The position numbers were made by a program, and so were the translations under genes. The notes beneath the pieces were generated by a model, which saw only the letters and a list, made by a program, of their open reading frames with translations, ran no database searches and was not told the origin of the DNA. Positions 7,972 to 16,491 of a DNA stretch of 64,000 bases are shown here, one piece after another (the stretch's first letter is position 1; every line of letters begins with the position of its first letter). Source of the stretch: Pelosinus fermentans JBW45 (lineage in GTDB: Bacteria > Bacillota > Negativicutes > DSM-13327); contig NZ_CP010978.1 of assembly GCF_000271665.2 (NCBI RefSeq), positions 652,501 through 716,500 of the forward strand, in the 5' to 3' direction.

Positions 7972-8666
7972 TGGAACGCCGATTATTGCCAATAAAATTA
8001 GACAGTTATCAGCCCCTCAGGGAAGTGGTGTGTGAAACCTTGCGTAATGCAATCGTTTCAGGTGTTTTGCAGCCTGGTGAGCGCTTGATGGAGATTCAAG
8101 TAGCTGAAGAACTAGGGGTAAGTCGCACTCCTGTACGGGAAGCCATTCGTAAATTGGAACTGGAAGGATTTGTGGTCATGATACCCCGTCGTGGTACGTA
8201 CGTATCTGATCTTTCCATTAAAGATATTACGGAAGTATTTGAAGTGCGTACTTCTTTGGATATTCTAGCCGCAGGACTGGCTGCAGAGCGTATTACAGAA
8301 GAAGAGCTTGAGCAGATGGAGCGTTTGCTGGTGGAAATTGGCGGCTATATTGAACACAATGACATGGAAAAGATTGTAGAAGCCGATAGCCAGTTTCATG
8401 ATATTTTGTATCGGGCCAGCCGCAATGAACGCCTTGTGGGTATTATCAACAATTTGCGGGAGCAATTGACCCGTTTTCGCTCATTGTCTATGTCATATCC
8501 AGGACGACTCAAAGCGATGTTTGCAGAACATACTCGCATGGTAGAATCATTAGGGCAGCGCAATGTGGCTTTAGCTCAGCAGTTTGCCGGAGAACATATG
8601 GCGAATGCGGAACAAGTTTTGTTAAAAAATATGCTGGAACGCGGAGCGGATTCGAGTGAAGAATAG
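7971..8666 (+). CDS. GntR-family regulator, FadR/FCD subfamily
   Basis: 231 residues. An N-terminal winged helix (about 10-80; VAEELGVSRTPVREAIRKLELEGFV) is followed by an all-helical FCD ligand domain with DSQFHDILYRAS, EHTRMVESL and GEHMANAEQ, whose Asp and His residues usually hold a metal and a carboxylate effector. The target genes are unknown. Its start overlaps the ispE stop by one base (TAATG). Confidence 0.88.
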   Translation: MERRLLPIKLDSYQPLREVVCETLRNAIVSGVLQPGERLMEIQVAEELGVSRTPVREAIRKLELEGFVVMIPRRGTYVSDLSIKDITEVFEVRTSLDILAAGLAAERITEEELEQMERLLVEIGGYIEHNDMEKIVEADSQFHDILYRASRNERLVGIINNLREQLTRFRSLSMSYPGRLKAMFAEHTRMVESLGQRNVALAQQFAGEHMANAEQVLLKNMLERGADSSEE

Positions 8667-8766
8667 TTTTTAGGTTTTTAGGATAGTATATAGAAGACTT
8701 GTGCTTTACCTGATAATCAAGTCTTCTGTATTTATATGTAGATTCGCATGGGGAGGTTTGGGTTAT

Positions 8767-9525
8767 ATGTATGATGCCATTATACTGGCTGGCGGTGAAA
8801 ATAATGAACATTTGAGTAAGTTTTCATCTCAGTCGTATGAGGCGATGATTGAAATAGCTGGTAAGCCTATGGTGACCTTTGTGGCAGATGCATTGGCTGC
8901 TTCCCTCCAGGTGAAACGGATTTTTATCATGGGACCAATTCCACAATTAAAAAATTGTACCTTTCCTGAAGATACCATATTACTTGAGGGAGGCCATACC
9001 CTTATTGAAACGATTCAACTGGGGATCAAGGCTCTTGGGCACGAGAATAAGGTATTAATCGTTACGGCTGATATTCCTCTTTTAACACCAGATGCCATTA
9101 CTGATTTTCTTCGTCAATGTGACGAGGTAGAGGCGGATTTGTATTATCCGATTGTGAGTAAAGAGATCAATAATAAATGTTATCCGGGAAGCAAACGTAC
9201 GTATGTGAGATTTAAAGACGGAACCTATACTGGCGGTAATATTTTTTTGGTGAATCCGGCAATTGTACCTCAATGCCTGACTGTAGCTGAAGGACTGATT
9301 AATAATCGCAAGAATCCATTTAAACTTTGCTGCTTATTAGGATGGGGATTTATTTTGCAATTTTTACTGGGTACATTAAGCTTGACTAAAGTAAAAGAAA
9401 GAGTAGAGACCTTACTAGGTATTACTGGCTCTGTGGTTCAGTCCAGCTATCCTGAGTTGGGGATCGATGTAGACAAACCTAGTGACTTAGAGTTGGTACG
9501 AACTACCTTTTCTTTCCGTATATAA
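8767..9525 (+). CDS. MobA-like nucleotidyltransferase family protein
   Basis: About 252 residues. The N-terminus MYDAIILAGGENN has the glycine-rich nucleotide loop of the NTP-transferase superfamily, IAGKPMV follows, and LIVTADIPLLTPDAI holds the metal-binding Asp. The C-terminal third (LCCLLGWGFILQFLLG, then GSVVQSSYPELGIDVDKPSDLEL) is typical of MobA-like proteins of unknown substrate. I start at ATG 8767, preceded by GGGGAGG, rather than at 8701. The gene sits between a GntR regulator and purR with its own terminator. Function is not assigned beyond the fold. Confidence 0.8.
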   Translation: MYDAIILAGGENNEHLSKFSSQSYEAMIEIAGKPMVTFVADALAASLQVKRIFIMGPIPQLKNCTFPEDTILLEGGHTLIETIQLGIKALGHENKVLIVTADIPLLTPDAITDFLRQCDEVEADLYYPIVSKEINNKCYPGSKRTYVRFKDGTYTGGNIFLVNPAIVPQCLTVAEGLINNRKNPFKLCCLLGWGFILQFLLGTLSLTKVKERVETLLGITGSVVQSSYPELGIDVDKPSDLELVRTTFSFRI

Positions 9526-9537
9526 TATAGACCAGCA

Positions 9538-9566
9538 AGACTTGGCATACGCCAAGTCTTTTCTTA
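9538..9566 (+). terminator. Intrinsic terminator
   Basis: AAGACTTGGC (9538-9547) and GCCAAGTCTT (9551-9560) form a 10-bp stem with a 3-base loop, followed by TTCTT. Confidence 0.85.
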
Positions 9567-9604
9567 TAAATAGTAAGTTTTATAATGGAAAAAGATGAGA
9601 TTTG

Positions 9605-9747
9605 ATGAACCACAAAGGCACAATGCCGCTGCTGCGGCACACAAAGGAGTGCGCAAAAAAAGCCCTTTGTGTCCTTTGCGTCTTTGTGGTTCAATCATGT
9701 CTACTTCGTATTTTTCGTTATCTTCGCATCTTAGCGGTTCAAAATGT
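9605..9747. repeat. Dispersed palindromic repeat, type A copy 2
   Basis: GAACCACAAAGGC left arm, inner GCCGCTGCTGCGGC palindrome, right arm CTTTGCGTCTTTGTGGTTCA to 9693. A tail ending TCTTAGCGGTTCAAAATG to about 9747 matches the tail of copy 1. Together with the terminator at 9538 it occupies most of the 371-base gap 9526-9896; the remainder is AT-rich sequence in front of purR. Confidence 0.85.
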
Positions 9748-9896
9748 TTTATTTTTTATAGTTTTTTCAAAAATAGTGATATAATATAAAAAAAGTACAT
9801 ATCTTGCAGGTATTTCACTTTTTACGGAGAAAGTGAATGAAAATATTAAAAAATACAATAATATTCGGTGTTTTTCATGATGGAGGATAAAAAGTA

Positions 9897-10706
9897 ATGA
9901 CTAAGGTACGGAGAGTAGAAAGAATCGTAGCCCTGACCAAAATGCTAATGGATATGCCGGGGCATTTATTTTCATTAGGACACTTTAGTAACTTGTTTAG
10001 TACAGCAAAGTCAACTTTAAGTGAAGATATGGTAACAATAAAACAATCAATGCAGGAATTCGGATTAGGAACAGTGCAAACCGTGTCGGGTGCATCTGGT
10101 GGCGTAAAATATGTCCCATATCCTTCGGAGGAACGCATCAATCATATGTTGACGCAGATGGCAAAGCAGCTTTCTGATCCGGACAGGATTATACCTGGAG
10201 GATTCTTGTACATGTCGGATGTTTTATTCACGCCAGAATTAATGATGCAGGCTGGCGAAATTTTCAGGGCAAGATTTTCGAGTGTAACCCCTGATTATGT
10301 TATGACCGTGGAAACGAAAGGAATTCCCCTGGCGTTTTCTACTGCTCGGGCTTTTGGTCTGCCTTTGGTCATTGTGCGGCAAGGGAGTAAAGTTACAGAG
10401 GGACCTTCAGTAAGTATTAACTATGTAACGGGTTCTACGAAACGGATTCAAACCATGTCTCTGCCCAGACGGGCATTGCCGTCCGGTTCTAAAGTACTGG
10501 TGATTGATGATTTTATGAAAGCTGGAGGCACAGCTCAGGGAATGATTGATCTAGCAAATGAGGTGGGGGCCCAAGTGGTAGGTACAGGTGTACTCATCGC
10601 AACCATTGAACCAGAAAAGAAATTAATAGAAGATTATTTAGCATTATTGATGCTCCACGATGTTGGGCAACATACTAAGATGATTGATATTCGACCCGTA
10701 TTGTAG
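9897..10706 (+). CDS. purR: Purine operon repressor PurR
   Basis: 269 residues, matching the Gram-positive PurR: an N-terminal winged helix (about 1-75; ALTKMLMDMPGHLFSLGHF) and a C-terminal phosphoribosyltransferase-like domain with the PRPP loop VLVIDDFMKAGGTAQGM near residue 200. In Bacillus it represses purine synthesis genes and is relieved by PRPP. ATG with GGAGGATAAAAAG upstream. A sequence resembling half a PurBox (TTCGG at 9865) precedes it but lacks its partner, so autoregulation is not shown. Confidence 0.95.
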   Translation: MTKVRRVERIVALTKMLMDMPGHLFSLGHFSNLFSTAKSTLSEDMVTIKQSMQEFGLGTVQTVSGASGGVKYVPYPSEERINHMLTQMAKQLSDPDRIIPGGFLYMSDVLFTPELMMQAGEIFRARFSSVTPDYVMTVETKGIPLAFSTARAFGLPLVIVRQGSKVTEGPSVSINYVTGSTKRIQTMSLPRRALPSGSKVLVIDDFMKAGGTAQGMIDLANEVGAQVVGTGVLIATIEPEKKLIEDYLALLMLHDVGQHTKMIDIRPVL

Positions 10707-10786
10707 GAAAGAATTGTATATCCATTCATAAATTGGGGAAAACGAGTTAAAAATAAGGATGCTCTTACATATGGAGGAAAAGTGAT

Positions 10787-11998
10787 ATGCAAAAAAGTAT
10801 TAGTTTGGCAGATGTTCAACAAGCTCATCAAGCAATGTACAATGTGATTCATCATACGCCTCTGGATAAAAGTGTTACATTTAGCGGCATGGCTGGTTAT
10901 GATGTATATTTAAAACTAGAAAATTTGCAAAAAACAGGGTCTTTTAAATTACGCGGTGCTTATAATAAGATCCATTCTCTAACGCCGGAGGAAAAAGCAA
11001 AGGGTGTTATTGCAGCTTCTGCAGGTAATCATGCACAAGGGGTAGCTTATGCTGCCAGAATGATGAAAACAAAGGCAACGATTGTAATGCCTGAGATCGC
11101 ACCTTTAGCTAAGGTGATGGCGACTCGGGGGTATGGCGCTGAAGTAGTTCTGAGTGGAACGGTGTATGATGATGCTTTTCATAAAGCCCAGGAATTAGAA
11201 GTAAAGACGAAACAGACTTTTATTCATGCCTTTAATGATGAAGCGGTCATTGCCGGGCAAGGGACCATCGGGCTTGAAATACTGCAGGAGCTTGAAGATG
11301 TTTCTGCCATAGTAGTTCCCATAGGTGGTGGCGGATTGATTGCGGGGATTGCGTTAGCCGTAAAAGAGTTGGCGCCCCATGTGAAAATTTATGGTGTGCA
11401 AGCCCAAGGTGCTCCGGCGATGTATATGTCGAAACATGCTCATGTGCTTAAAAGTACGCCAGATGCTACGACAATTGCCGATGGTATTGCTGTTAAGATA
11501 CCCGGGGACATTACTTTCCCTATTGTAGAGCAGTATGTGGATGATATTGTTGTAGTGGATGATGAGGCGATTGCCAGTACCATTTTAATGATGTTGGAAA
11601 GAGCAAAGTTAATGGTAGAGGGTGCGGGAGCCATTGCTCTGGCTGCTATACTGAATCATAAAATTCCAGCCCATGGCAAAGTAGTTAGTGTGGTGTCTGG
11701 AGGAAATGTTGATGTCAATTTCATTTCTCGTATTATTGAACGGGGACTGGTTAAGGCTGGCCGCCGTATTAAAATTTCGACGCAGATTACAGACCGGCCA
11801 GGTTTATTACAGCAATTATTAACAGTAATTGCAAATTCAAGGGCGAATGTAATTGGTGTTTTTCATGATAGGGTAGAACAGAATGTGCCAATCGGACAGG
11901 CGATTATCGAGATTAGCTTAGAGACACGGGATGCACTGCATACGGAGCAGATTTTAACCAATTTACGTCAGCATGGGTATAGCGCTAAGATTATCTAG
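10787..11998 (+). CDS. ilvA: Threonine ammonia-lyase (threonine dehydratase)
   Basis: 403 residues. PLP-dependent deamination of threonine to 2-oxobutyrate, the first step towards isoleucine. Lys in TGSFKLRGAYNKI binds PLP, AASAGNHAQG and IPIGGGGLIAG-type loops hold the phosphate and substrate, and a C-terminal ACT-type domain runs from about residue 325 (STQITDRPGLLQQLLTVI). The length and single ACT domain fit the TdcB/short IlvA type. It is separate from the ilv-leu operon at 40 kb. A perfect 13-bp inverted repeat begins at its stop codon. Confidence 0.92.
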   Translation: MQKSISLADVQQAHQAMYNVIHHTPLDKSVTFSGMAGYDVYLKLENLQKTGSFKLRGAYNKIHSLTPEEKAKGVIAASAGNHAQGVAYAARMMKTKATIVMPEIAPLAKVMATRGYGAEVVLSGTVYDDAFHKAQELEVKTKQTFIHAFNDEAVIAGQGTIGLEILQELEDVSAIVVPIGGGGLIAGIALAVKELAPHVKIYGVQAQGAPAMYMSKHAHVLKSTPDATTIADGIAVKIPGDITFPIVEQYVDDIVVVDDEAIASTILMMLERAKLMVEGAGAIALAAILNHKIPAHGKVVSVVSGGNVDVNFISRIIERGLVKAGRRIKISTQITDRPGLLQQLLTVIANSRANVIGVFHDRVEQNVPIGQAIIEISLETRDALHTEQILTNLRQHGYSAKII

Positions 11999-12068
11999 TA
12001 CCTTGACCGAGTTAAATTTGAGGTTAGGTTGGGGAGATCGGACAATTATAACTTTGTCAAGGTACTAG
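11995..12068. repeat. 13-bp perfect inverted repeat with 48-base spacer after ilvA
   Basis: CTAGTACCTTGAC (11995-12007), which includes the ilvA stop codon, is exactly complementary to GTCAAGGTACTAG (12056-12068). No T-tract follows, so it is not a classical terminator. It may protect the mRNA end or be the trace of a small element. Confidence 0.7.
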
Positions 12069-12178
12069 AATATTCATTATAATTAAACTTTATTATTTTA
12101 GCAGGAATGTTGAAATTGATGTCGAAAATTAAAGAAGTTTGGGGGAGTGGATACAAAATTCATTACCAATGATTAAGT

Positions 12179-12263
12179 GAAGTTCCGATAAGTGCGGCTT
12201 CGACTGGCGGTGGGTTAAAACTCCATCGCCAATCAAGTCTTCTTTAAGAAGGATCGAGTTTGG
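12179..12263 (+). promoter_or_regulatory. Candidate structured 5' leader of glmU
   Basis: Three hairpins follow one another just upstream of the glmU binding site: GAAGTTCCG/CGGCTTC (12179-12201), ACTGGCGGTGGG/TCCATCGCCAAT (12203-12233, with G-U pairs) and CTTC/GAAG (12239-12251). CCAA at 12229-12232 can instead pair with TTGG at 12260-12263, so alternative folds are possible. The compact arrangement suggests a cis-regulatory RNA; I cannot match it to a named class. Confidence 0.45.
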
Positions 12264-12280
12264 ATGGAGGAGGAAGGTTA

Positions 12281-13642
12281 ATGTCTGATTTACTAGCGGT
12301 GATTTTAGCGGCAGGCAAGGGTACACGAATGAAGTCAACCTTGCCCAAGGTGTTACATCAGATTGGTGGTAAGCCAATGGTGCAGCATGTGCTGGATGCA
12401 GCTCATATGGCTGGAGCTAAAGAAAAAGTTGTGATCGTTGGCTTTGGAGCAGAATGTGTTGAAGCAACGTTAGGAAAGCAAGCTGAGTTTGTTGTACAAA
12501 AGGAACAACTAGGAACAGGCCATGCTGTTATGCAGGCCAGGGATTTTTTGCAAGAATTTGATGGGACGGTTATGGTGTTATGTGGTGATACACCCTTGCT
12601 GAAAGGAGAAACGCTAAAAAGACTCTTTGCTGAGCATAAAGCCGCCAAAGCATCGGCTACGGTGTTAACAGCTCACATGATTAATCCAACGGGCTATGGA
12701 CGTGTGGTTCGTGATGCCAGCGGACAAGTCTTAAAGATTGTAGAACAAAAAGATGCCAATAGCAGGGAACTTGCTGTTAATGAAATTAATACAGGGATTT
12801 ACTGTTTTGAGCGTGCTGCCTTGTTTGAAGCATTGCAGAATACCAATTGTGATAATATGCAGGGCGAGTATTACTTAACCGATGTAATTGGTATATTAGC
12901 AACATCTCATGCTAAGGTGTGGGCTGTGGGCGTAGATGATTTTCAGGAAACACTTGGCATTAATTCTCGCATGCAATTAGCAGAAGCAGAAAAAATCTTC
13001 AGAAAACGGAAGCTAAAAGAATTAATGGATCATGGTGTTACCATCATGGATATTGACAGTACCTTTATTGACCAGGAAGTTTCTATCGGTGCTGATACTG
13101 TGATTTACCCTTTTACATGGATTGAAGGAACTACGGTCATTGGAGACAATTGTCAGATCGGACCGAATAGTCGTATTCAAAATAGCAAGATTGGCGATCG
13201 CGCTACCTTGCATTTTATCTATGCCCATGATTGCGAAGTAGGTGATGATGTGGTAGTGGGTCCTTATGTTCACTTGCGGCCCAATACGGTTTTAGCAAAG
13301 GGTGTTAAAATTGGTAATTTCGTAGAGGTGAAGAATTCTCAAGTTGGAGTAGGGAGTAAGATTCCTCATTTAAGCTATATTGGTGACACGGATATGGGAG
13401 ACAAGGTTAATATTGGCTCAGGCACCATAACAGTAAATTATGATGGTAAGAACAAGAATCGCACTAAAATTGAGGATGGAGCCTTTATTGGTTGTAATAC
13501 CAATTTGGTAGCGCCTGTGACGGTGGGGAAAGGTGCTTATGTAGCTGCGGGTTCAACAATTACGAAGAATGTGCCAGCAGATGCTTTGGGTGTAGCCAGA
13601 GCTCGCCAAAGCAATATTGAGGGCTGGGTAACCAAGAAATAG
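12281..13642 (+). CDS. glmU: Bifunctional UDP-GlcNAc pyrophosphorylase / glucosamine-1-phosphate acetyltransferase
   Basis: 453 residues. Makes UDP-GlcNAc from glucosamine-1-phosphate in two steps, for peptidoglycan and outer envelope glycans. N-terminal uridylyltransferase (LAAGKGTRMKSTLPKVLHQIGGKPM, CGDTPLL, NEINTGIYCF) to about residue 230; C-terminal left-handed beta-helix of hexapeptide repeats with the acetyltransferase active-site region (RPNTVLAKGVKIGNFVEVKN, NYDGKNKNRTKI). ATG 12281 follows GGAGGAGG; the in-frame ATG at 12260 lies before that site. prs follows after 114 bases, the usual glmU-prs pairing. Confidence 0.96.
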   Translation: MSDLLAVILAAGKGTRMKSTLPKVLHQIGGKPMVQHVLDAAHMAGAKEKVVIVGFGAECVEATLGKQAEFVVQKEQLGTGHAVMQARDFLQEFDGTVMVLCGDTPLLKGETLKRLFAEHKAAKASATVLTAHMINPTGYGRVVRDASGQVLKIVEQKDANSRELAVNEINTGIYCFERAALFEALQNTNCDNMQGEYYLTDVIGILATSHAKVWAVGVDDFQETLGINSRMQLAEAEKIFRKRKLKELMDHGVTIMDIDSTFIDQEVSIGADTVIYPFTWIEGTTVIGDNCQIGPNSRIQNSKIGDRATLHFIYAHDCEVGDDVVVGPYVHLRPNTVLAKGVKIGNFVEVKNSQVGVGSKIPHLSYIGDTDMGDKVNIGSGTITVNYDGKNKNRTKIEDGAFIGCNTNLVAPVTVGKGAYVAAGSTITKNVPADALGVARARQSNIEGWVTKK

Positions 13643-13756
13643 TGTTGTTATTTATAAGAAAATAGGTAGCATTAGAGAATCGATAGTAGCCCTTTAATGC
13701 GTTTATGATAGATGTATTCTGTGACAAAAAGCATAATCAGGAGGTAACGTTTTACA

Positions 13757-14704
13757 ATGGAAGATATGAAGAGATTGCGGATTTTTTCCGGTAATGCCAA
13801 TCCAGGGTTGGCCAAGGAAATTGCTGACCATTTGGGTCTTACTATGGGGAATGCTTTTGTGGGGCATTTTAACAACGGAGAGACGCAAGTCATCATTGAT
13901 GAGAGTGTGCGCGGTAAAGATGTATTTATCGTGCAACCTACTTGTAATCCTGTGAATGACAGCATGATGGAACTTTTAATTATGGTAGATGCTGCTAAAC
14001 GGGCTTCCGCGCGTACAGTTACGGCGGTAATTCCTTATTATGCTTATGCGAGGCAAGATCGCAAAACTCGGGGACGTGAACCCATTTCTGCGAAACTCAT
14101 TGCGGATTTATTGACGACCGCTGGAGTGAATCGTGTCTTGACAGTGGATTTGCATGCGGGGCAGATTCAGGGGTTCTTTGATATTCCTGTAGATCATATG
14201 CCTGGTGTGCCTTTATTAGCTGATTATGTTCGTTCTAAGAATTTAGATGATCTGATTGTTGTATCGCCGGATCTAGGTGGCGTTACACGTGCGAGACAAT
14301 TAGCAGATCGACTGCATGCACCGATTGCAATTATTGAAAAGCGCCGCCCCATGCCTGGTGTAGCAGAAGTCATGAATTTGATTGGTAATGTAGAAGGAAG
14401 AACTGCTGTTATGATTGATGATATTGTAGATACGGCTGGATCCTTGACAGAGGGTGCTAATGCATTAGTCAAATTTGGTGCAAAGGAAGTCTATGCCTGT
14501 TGTACACATGGGGTTTTAAGTGATCCTGCTGTAGCTCGCATTGAAGCATCCACGATTAAAGAACTTGTAATTACCAATACGATTCCTTTACCTCCAGAAA
14601 AAGAAAATGCAAAAATAAGGGTATTATCGATTGCGCCTCTTTTGGGTGAGGCCATTCTTAGGATTTTTGGTGAACTTCCAGTAAGTAGAATGTTTGACGA
14701 ATAA
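13757..14704 (+). CDS. prs: Ribose-phosphate pyrophosphokinase (PRPP synthetase)
   Basis: 315 residues, the standard class I length. Makes PRPP from ribose-5-phosphate and ATP for nucleotide, His and Trp synthesis. Motifs: YYAYARQDRKTRGREPISAK, DLHAGQIQGFFD, and the PRPP loop VMIDDIVDTAGSLTEGA near residue 218. CAGGAGG lies upstream of the ATG. It supplies the ligand of PurR, encoded 4 kb upstream. A terminator follows. Confidence 0.96.
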   Translation: MEDMKRLRIFSGNANPGLAKEIADHLGLTMGNAFVGHFNNGETQVIIDESVRGKDVFIVQPTCNPVNDSMMELLIMVDAAKRASARTVTAVIPYYAYARQDRKTRGREPISAKLIADLLTTAGVNRVLTVDLHAGQIQGFFDIPVDHMPGVPLLADYVRSKNLDDLIVVSPDLGGVTRARQLADRLHAPIAIIEKRRPMPGVAEVMNLIGNVEGRTAVMIDDIVDTAGSLTEGANALVKFGAKEVYACCTHGVLSDPAVARIEASTIKELVITNTIPLPPEKENAKIRVLSIAPLLGEAILRIFGELPVSRMFDE

Positions 14705-14721
14705 TCCATATCGTAAAGAAA

Positions 14722-14750
14722 CAGGGCGCATCATGCGTCCTGCTTTTTTA
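14722..14750 (+). terminator. Intrinsic terminator after prs
   Basis: CAGGGCGCA/TGCGTCCTG stem (one G-U-type position) with a TCA loop, then CTTTTTTA. Confidence 0.85.
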
Positions 14751-14788
14751 ATCGATTGAAAAGTGGAAGTTTCTATAAGGAGCACGTT

Positions 14789-14867
14789 AACCGCAGAGAG
14801 CGCAGAGGACACAGAGGTTTTTAACCTTATCTATCTTTTCTCAGTGTTCTCTGCGCCTCTGCGGTTC
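14789..14867. repeat. Dispersed palindromic repeat, type B copy 3
   Basis: AACCGCAGAGAGCGCAGAG left arm, CTCTGCGCCTCTGCGGTTCG right arm, with the shared core TTTTTAACCTTATCTATC. It is followed (14885-14930) by a degraded stretch with CACAAAGG and GTGTCCTTGTGGTTTAAG that looks like a worn type A copy. Confidence 0.85.
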
Positions 14868-15002
14868 GATTTTGGTTTTAAAAAGGGCACAAAGGCTTTT
14901 TTTATCTCTCAGTGTCCTTGTGGTTTAAGTAAGATATTCCAACCCGCGTTTCTTATGTTTTTTCTCTGTCTATCATATGATATAATTCCAGTAAGGTTGG
15001 TG

Positions 15003-15671
15003 ATGATAATGGAAGAGTGGGGAGCAAATGGAGAAATAAGCATAGAGCAGGCTGGGGTCGCTGATATATCAGCTATTGCAGCCTTATTTACCGCAAGTTT
15101 TGATGAGAGTGTACGGCATCATTGCGGAGGAAAGTTGCCAAAACCACAGGCCATGCAGGATGTATTTACATTAGTATACCAGGCAGAACCCCAGGCTGCA
15201 TTAGTGGCTCGCACTTTATCAGGAAAAGTGGTTGGTTACTGCTTCGCCCCCACACAATTATCGAATTTATGGTTCAGGGCATTATCAAGAGGGCATTTAA
15301 TACTATGGGCGTGGCGCTGGCTAACGGGACAGTACGGTTTCGGCTTGCACCCTGTGAAGGTGATTGTCATGAATAAAATAGCCTTTCTCTCTTCTGCTGT
15401 AACTCCTATAAAAAGGGCCAATGCTCGGATTTTATCCATTGCTGTAGCACAGGAGGTTCGGGGGCAAGGGGTGGCTGGTAAGCTTTTAGACAAAGCAATT
15501 AAATATTTCTACCAAAAGAAGGCAACCCTCGTGCGTTTGGAAGTACGGCCTAATAATGTTGCTGCTCTTTCATTATATAAAAAATGGGGTTTTATCCCTG
15601 CTGGTTATACAGAAGATTCTCAGGGCAAGTGGTTGATTATGTTTAAAGAAATGGAGCGTCATCATGTTTGA
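15003..15671 (+). CDS. GNAT-family N-acetyltransferase
   Basis: About 222 residues. Motif A (ILSIAVAQEVRGQGVAGKLLD, with the acetyl-CoA loop RGQGVAG) near residue 150 and motif B (VRLEVRPNNVAALSLYKKWGF) near 185 mark a GNAT fold; the substrate is unknown. The longest frame begins at 14763 but runs through a type B repeat, so I take ATG 15003, 6 bases after AAGG; ATG 15009 is an alternative. TATAAT at 14981 could be a promoter box. It overlaps the next gene by 8 bases. Confidence 0.82.
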   Translation: MIMEEWGANGEISIEQAGVADISAIAALFTASFDESVRHHCGGKLPKPQAMQDVFTLVYQAEPQAALVARTLSGKVVGYCFAPTQLSNLWFRALSRGHLILWAWRWLTGQYGFGLHPVKVIVMNKIAFLSSAVTPIKRANARILSIAVAQEVRGQGVAGKLLDKAIKYFYQKKATLVRLEVRPNNVAALSLYKKWGFIPAGYTEDSQGKWLIMFKEMERHHV

Positions 15672-16491
15672 TCTAAATATACGATTGATTAATATGCTGG
15701 GACTACTAACCATAATCGTAATAGCTGGTTTAGTGCTAGATTATCGTAATGTTTTAAAGAAGCCTATGCGTATAGGAATGAGCTTAGCCATACTGGGGAT
15801 TACGACGGGTATTTTTTTAACGTTGAGTGCTGTACTGCCAGAAAATCATGTGTTTGGCAGAGTGTTTTCTAATACTAAAACTACGCAGAAGGTGGTAGCC
15901 CTTACTTTTGATGATGGTCCGTACCCGCCATATACAGAGCAAGTACTAGATGTGCTAAAAGAATATCATGTACCTGCTACTTTCTTCGTTGTTGGGCAAA
16001 ATGTTGATAAATATCCTGAACTGGTGAAGCGTATTGCTGATGAGGGACACCAGATTGGAAATCACACCTATCATCATATTGACTTATTAAAAGCCAATCG
16101 CAAGGTTATTGCAGAAGAAATCGATAATACAAATAAGGCGATTCTAGCAGCTGCAGGTATAAAACCGCACCTTATGAGACCGCCTCATGGCTTTCGTGAT
16201 CCTGTAGTTATGGAGATGATGGCAGAACGTAACTTGAAGGTTGTGGAGTGGTCTGTTATGAGTCGTGATTGGACCAATCCGGGAGTGGATGTTATTGTGG
16301 AACGTACTGTAAAGAAAGTAAAAAATGGTTCCATTATTCTTCTGCATGACGGAGATGGTATAACGTCTCAGGCTTCTCGTATACAAAGTGTAGAAGCGGC
16401 GCGACGTATTATTCAAATTCTGTCGGAACAAGGGTATACCTTTGTAACTGTAGATGAAATCCTGGAAAAAACGGAGGACGGGAAAGGGTGA
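15664..16491 (+). CDS. Membrane-anchored polysaccharide deacetylase
   Basis: 275 residues. Two hydrophobic segments at about 9-27 and 37-58 anchor the protein. A NodB domain follows: motif 1 TFDDGPY (catalytic base and metal Asp), motif 2 HQIGNHTYHH (metal His residues), motif 3 RPPHGFRD, and a late HDGDG. It probably removes acetyl groups from peptidoglycan or another cell-wall glycan outside the membrane, as the PdaA/PdaC family does. It overlaps both neighbours (8 bases with the acetyltransferase, 4 with pth), so the three genes form one operon. Confidence 0.88.
   Translation: MFDLNIRLINMLGLLTIIVIAGLVLDYRNVLKKPMRIGMSLAILGITTGIFLTLSAVLPENHVFGRVFSNTKTTQKVVALTFDDGPYPPYTEQVLDVLKEYHVPATFFVVGQNVDKYPELVKRIADEGHQIGNHTYHHIDLLKANRKVIAEEIDNTNKAILAAAGIKPHLMRPPHGFRDPVVMEMMAERNLKVVEWSVMSRDWTNPGVDVIVERTVKKVKNGSIILLHDGDGITSQASRIQSVEAARRIIQILSEQGYTFVTVDEILEKTEDGKG

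Noticed and set aside
9861-9874. PurBox operator before purR
   Set aside because: Only one half with two mismatches; the inverted partner at 16-17 bases that PurR needs is absent.
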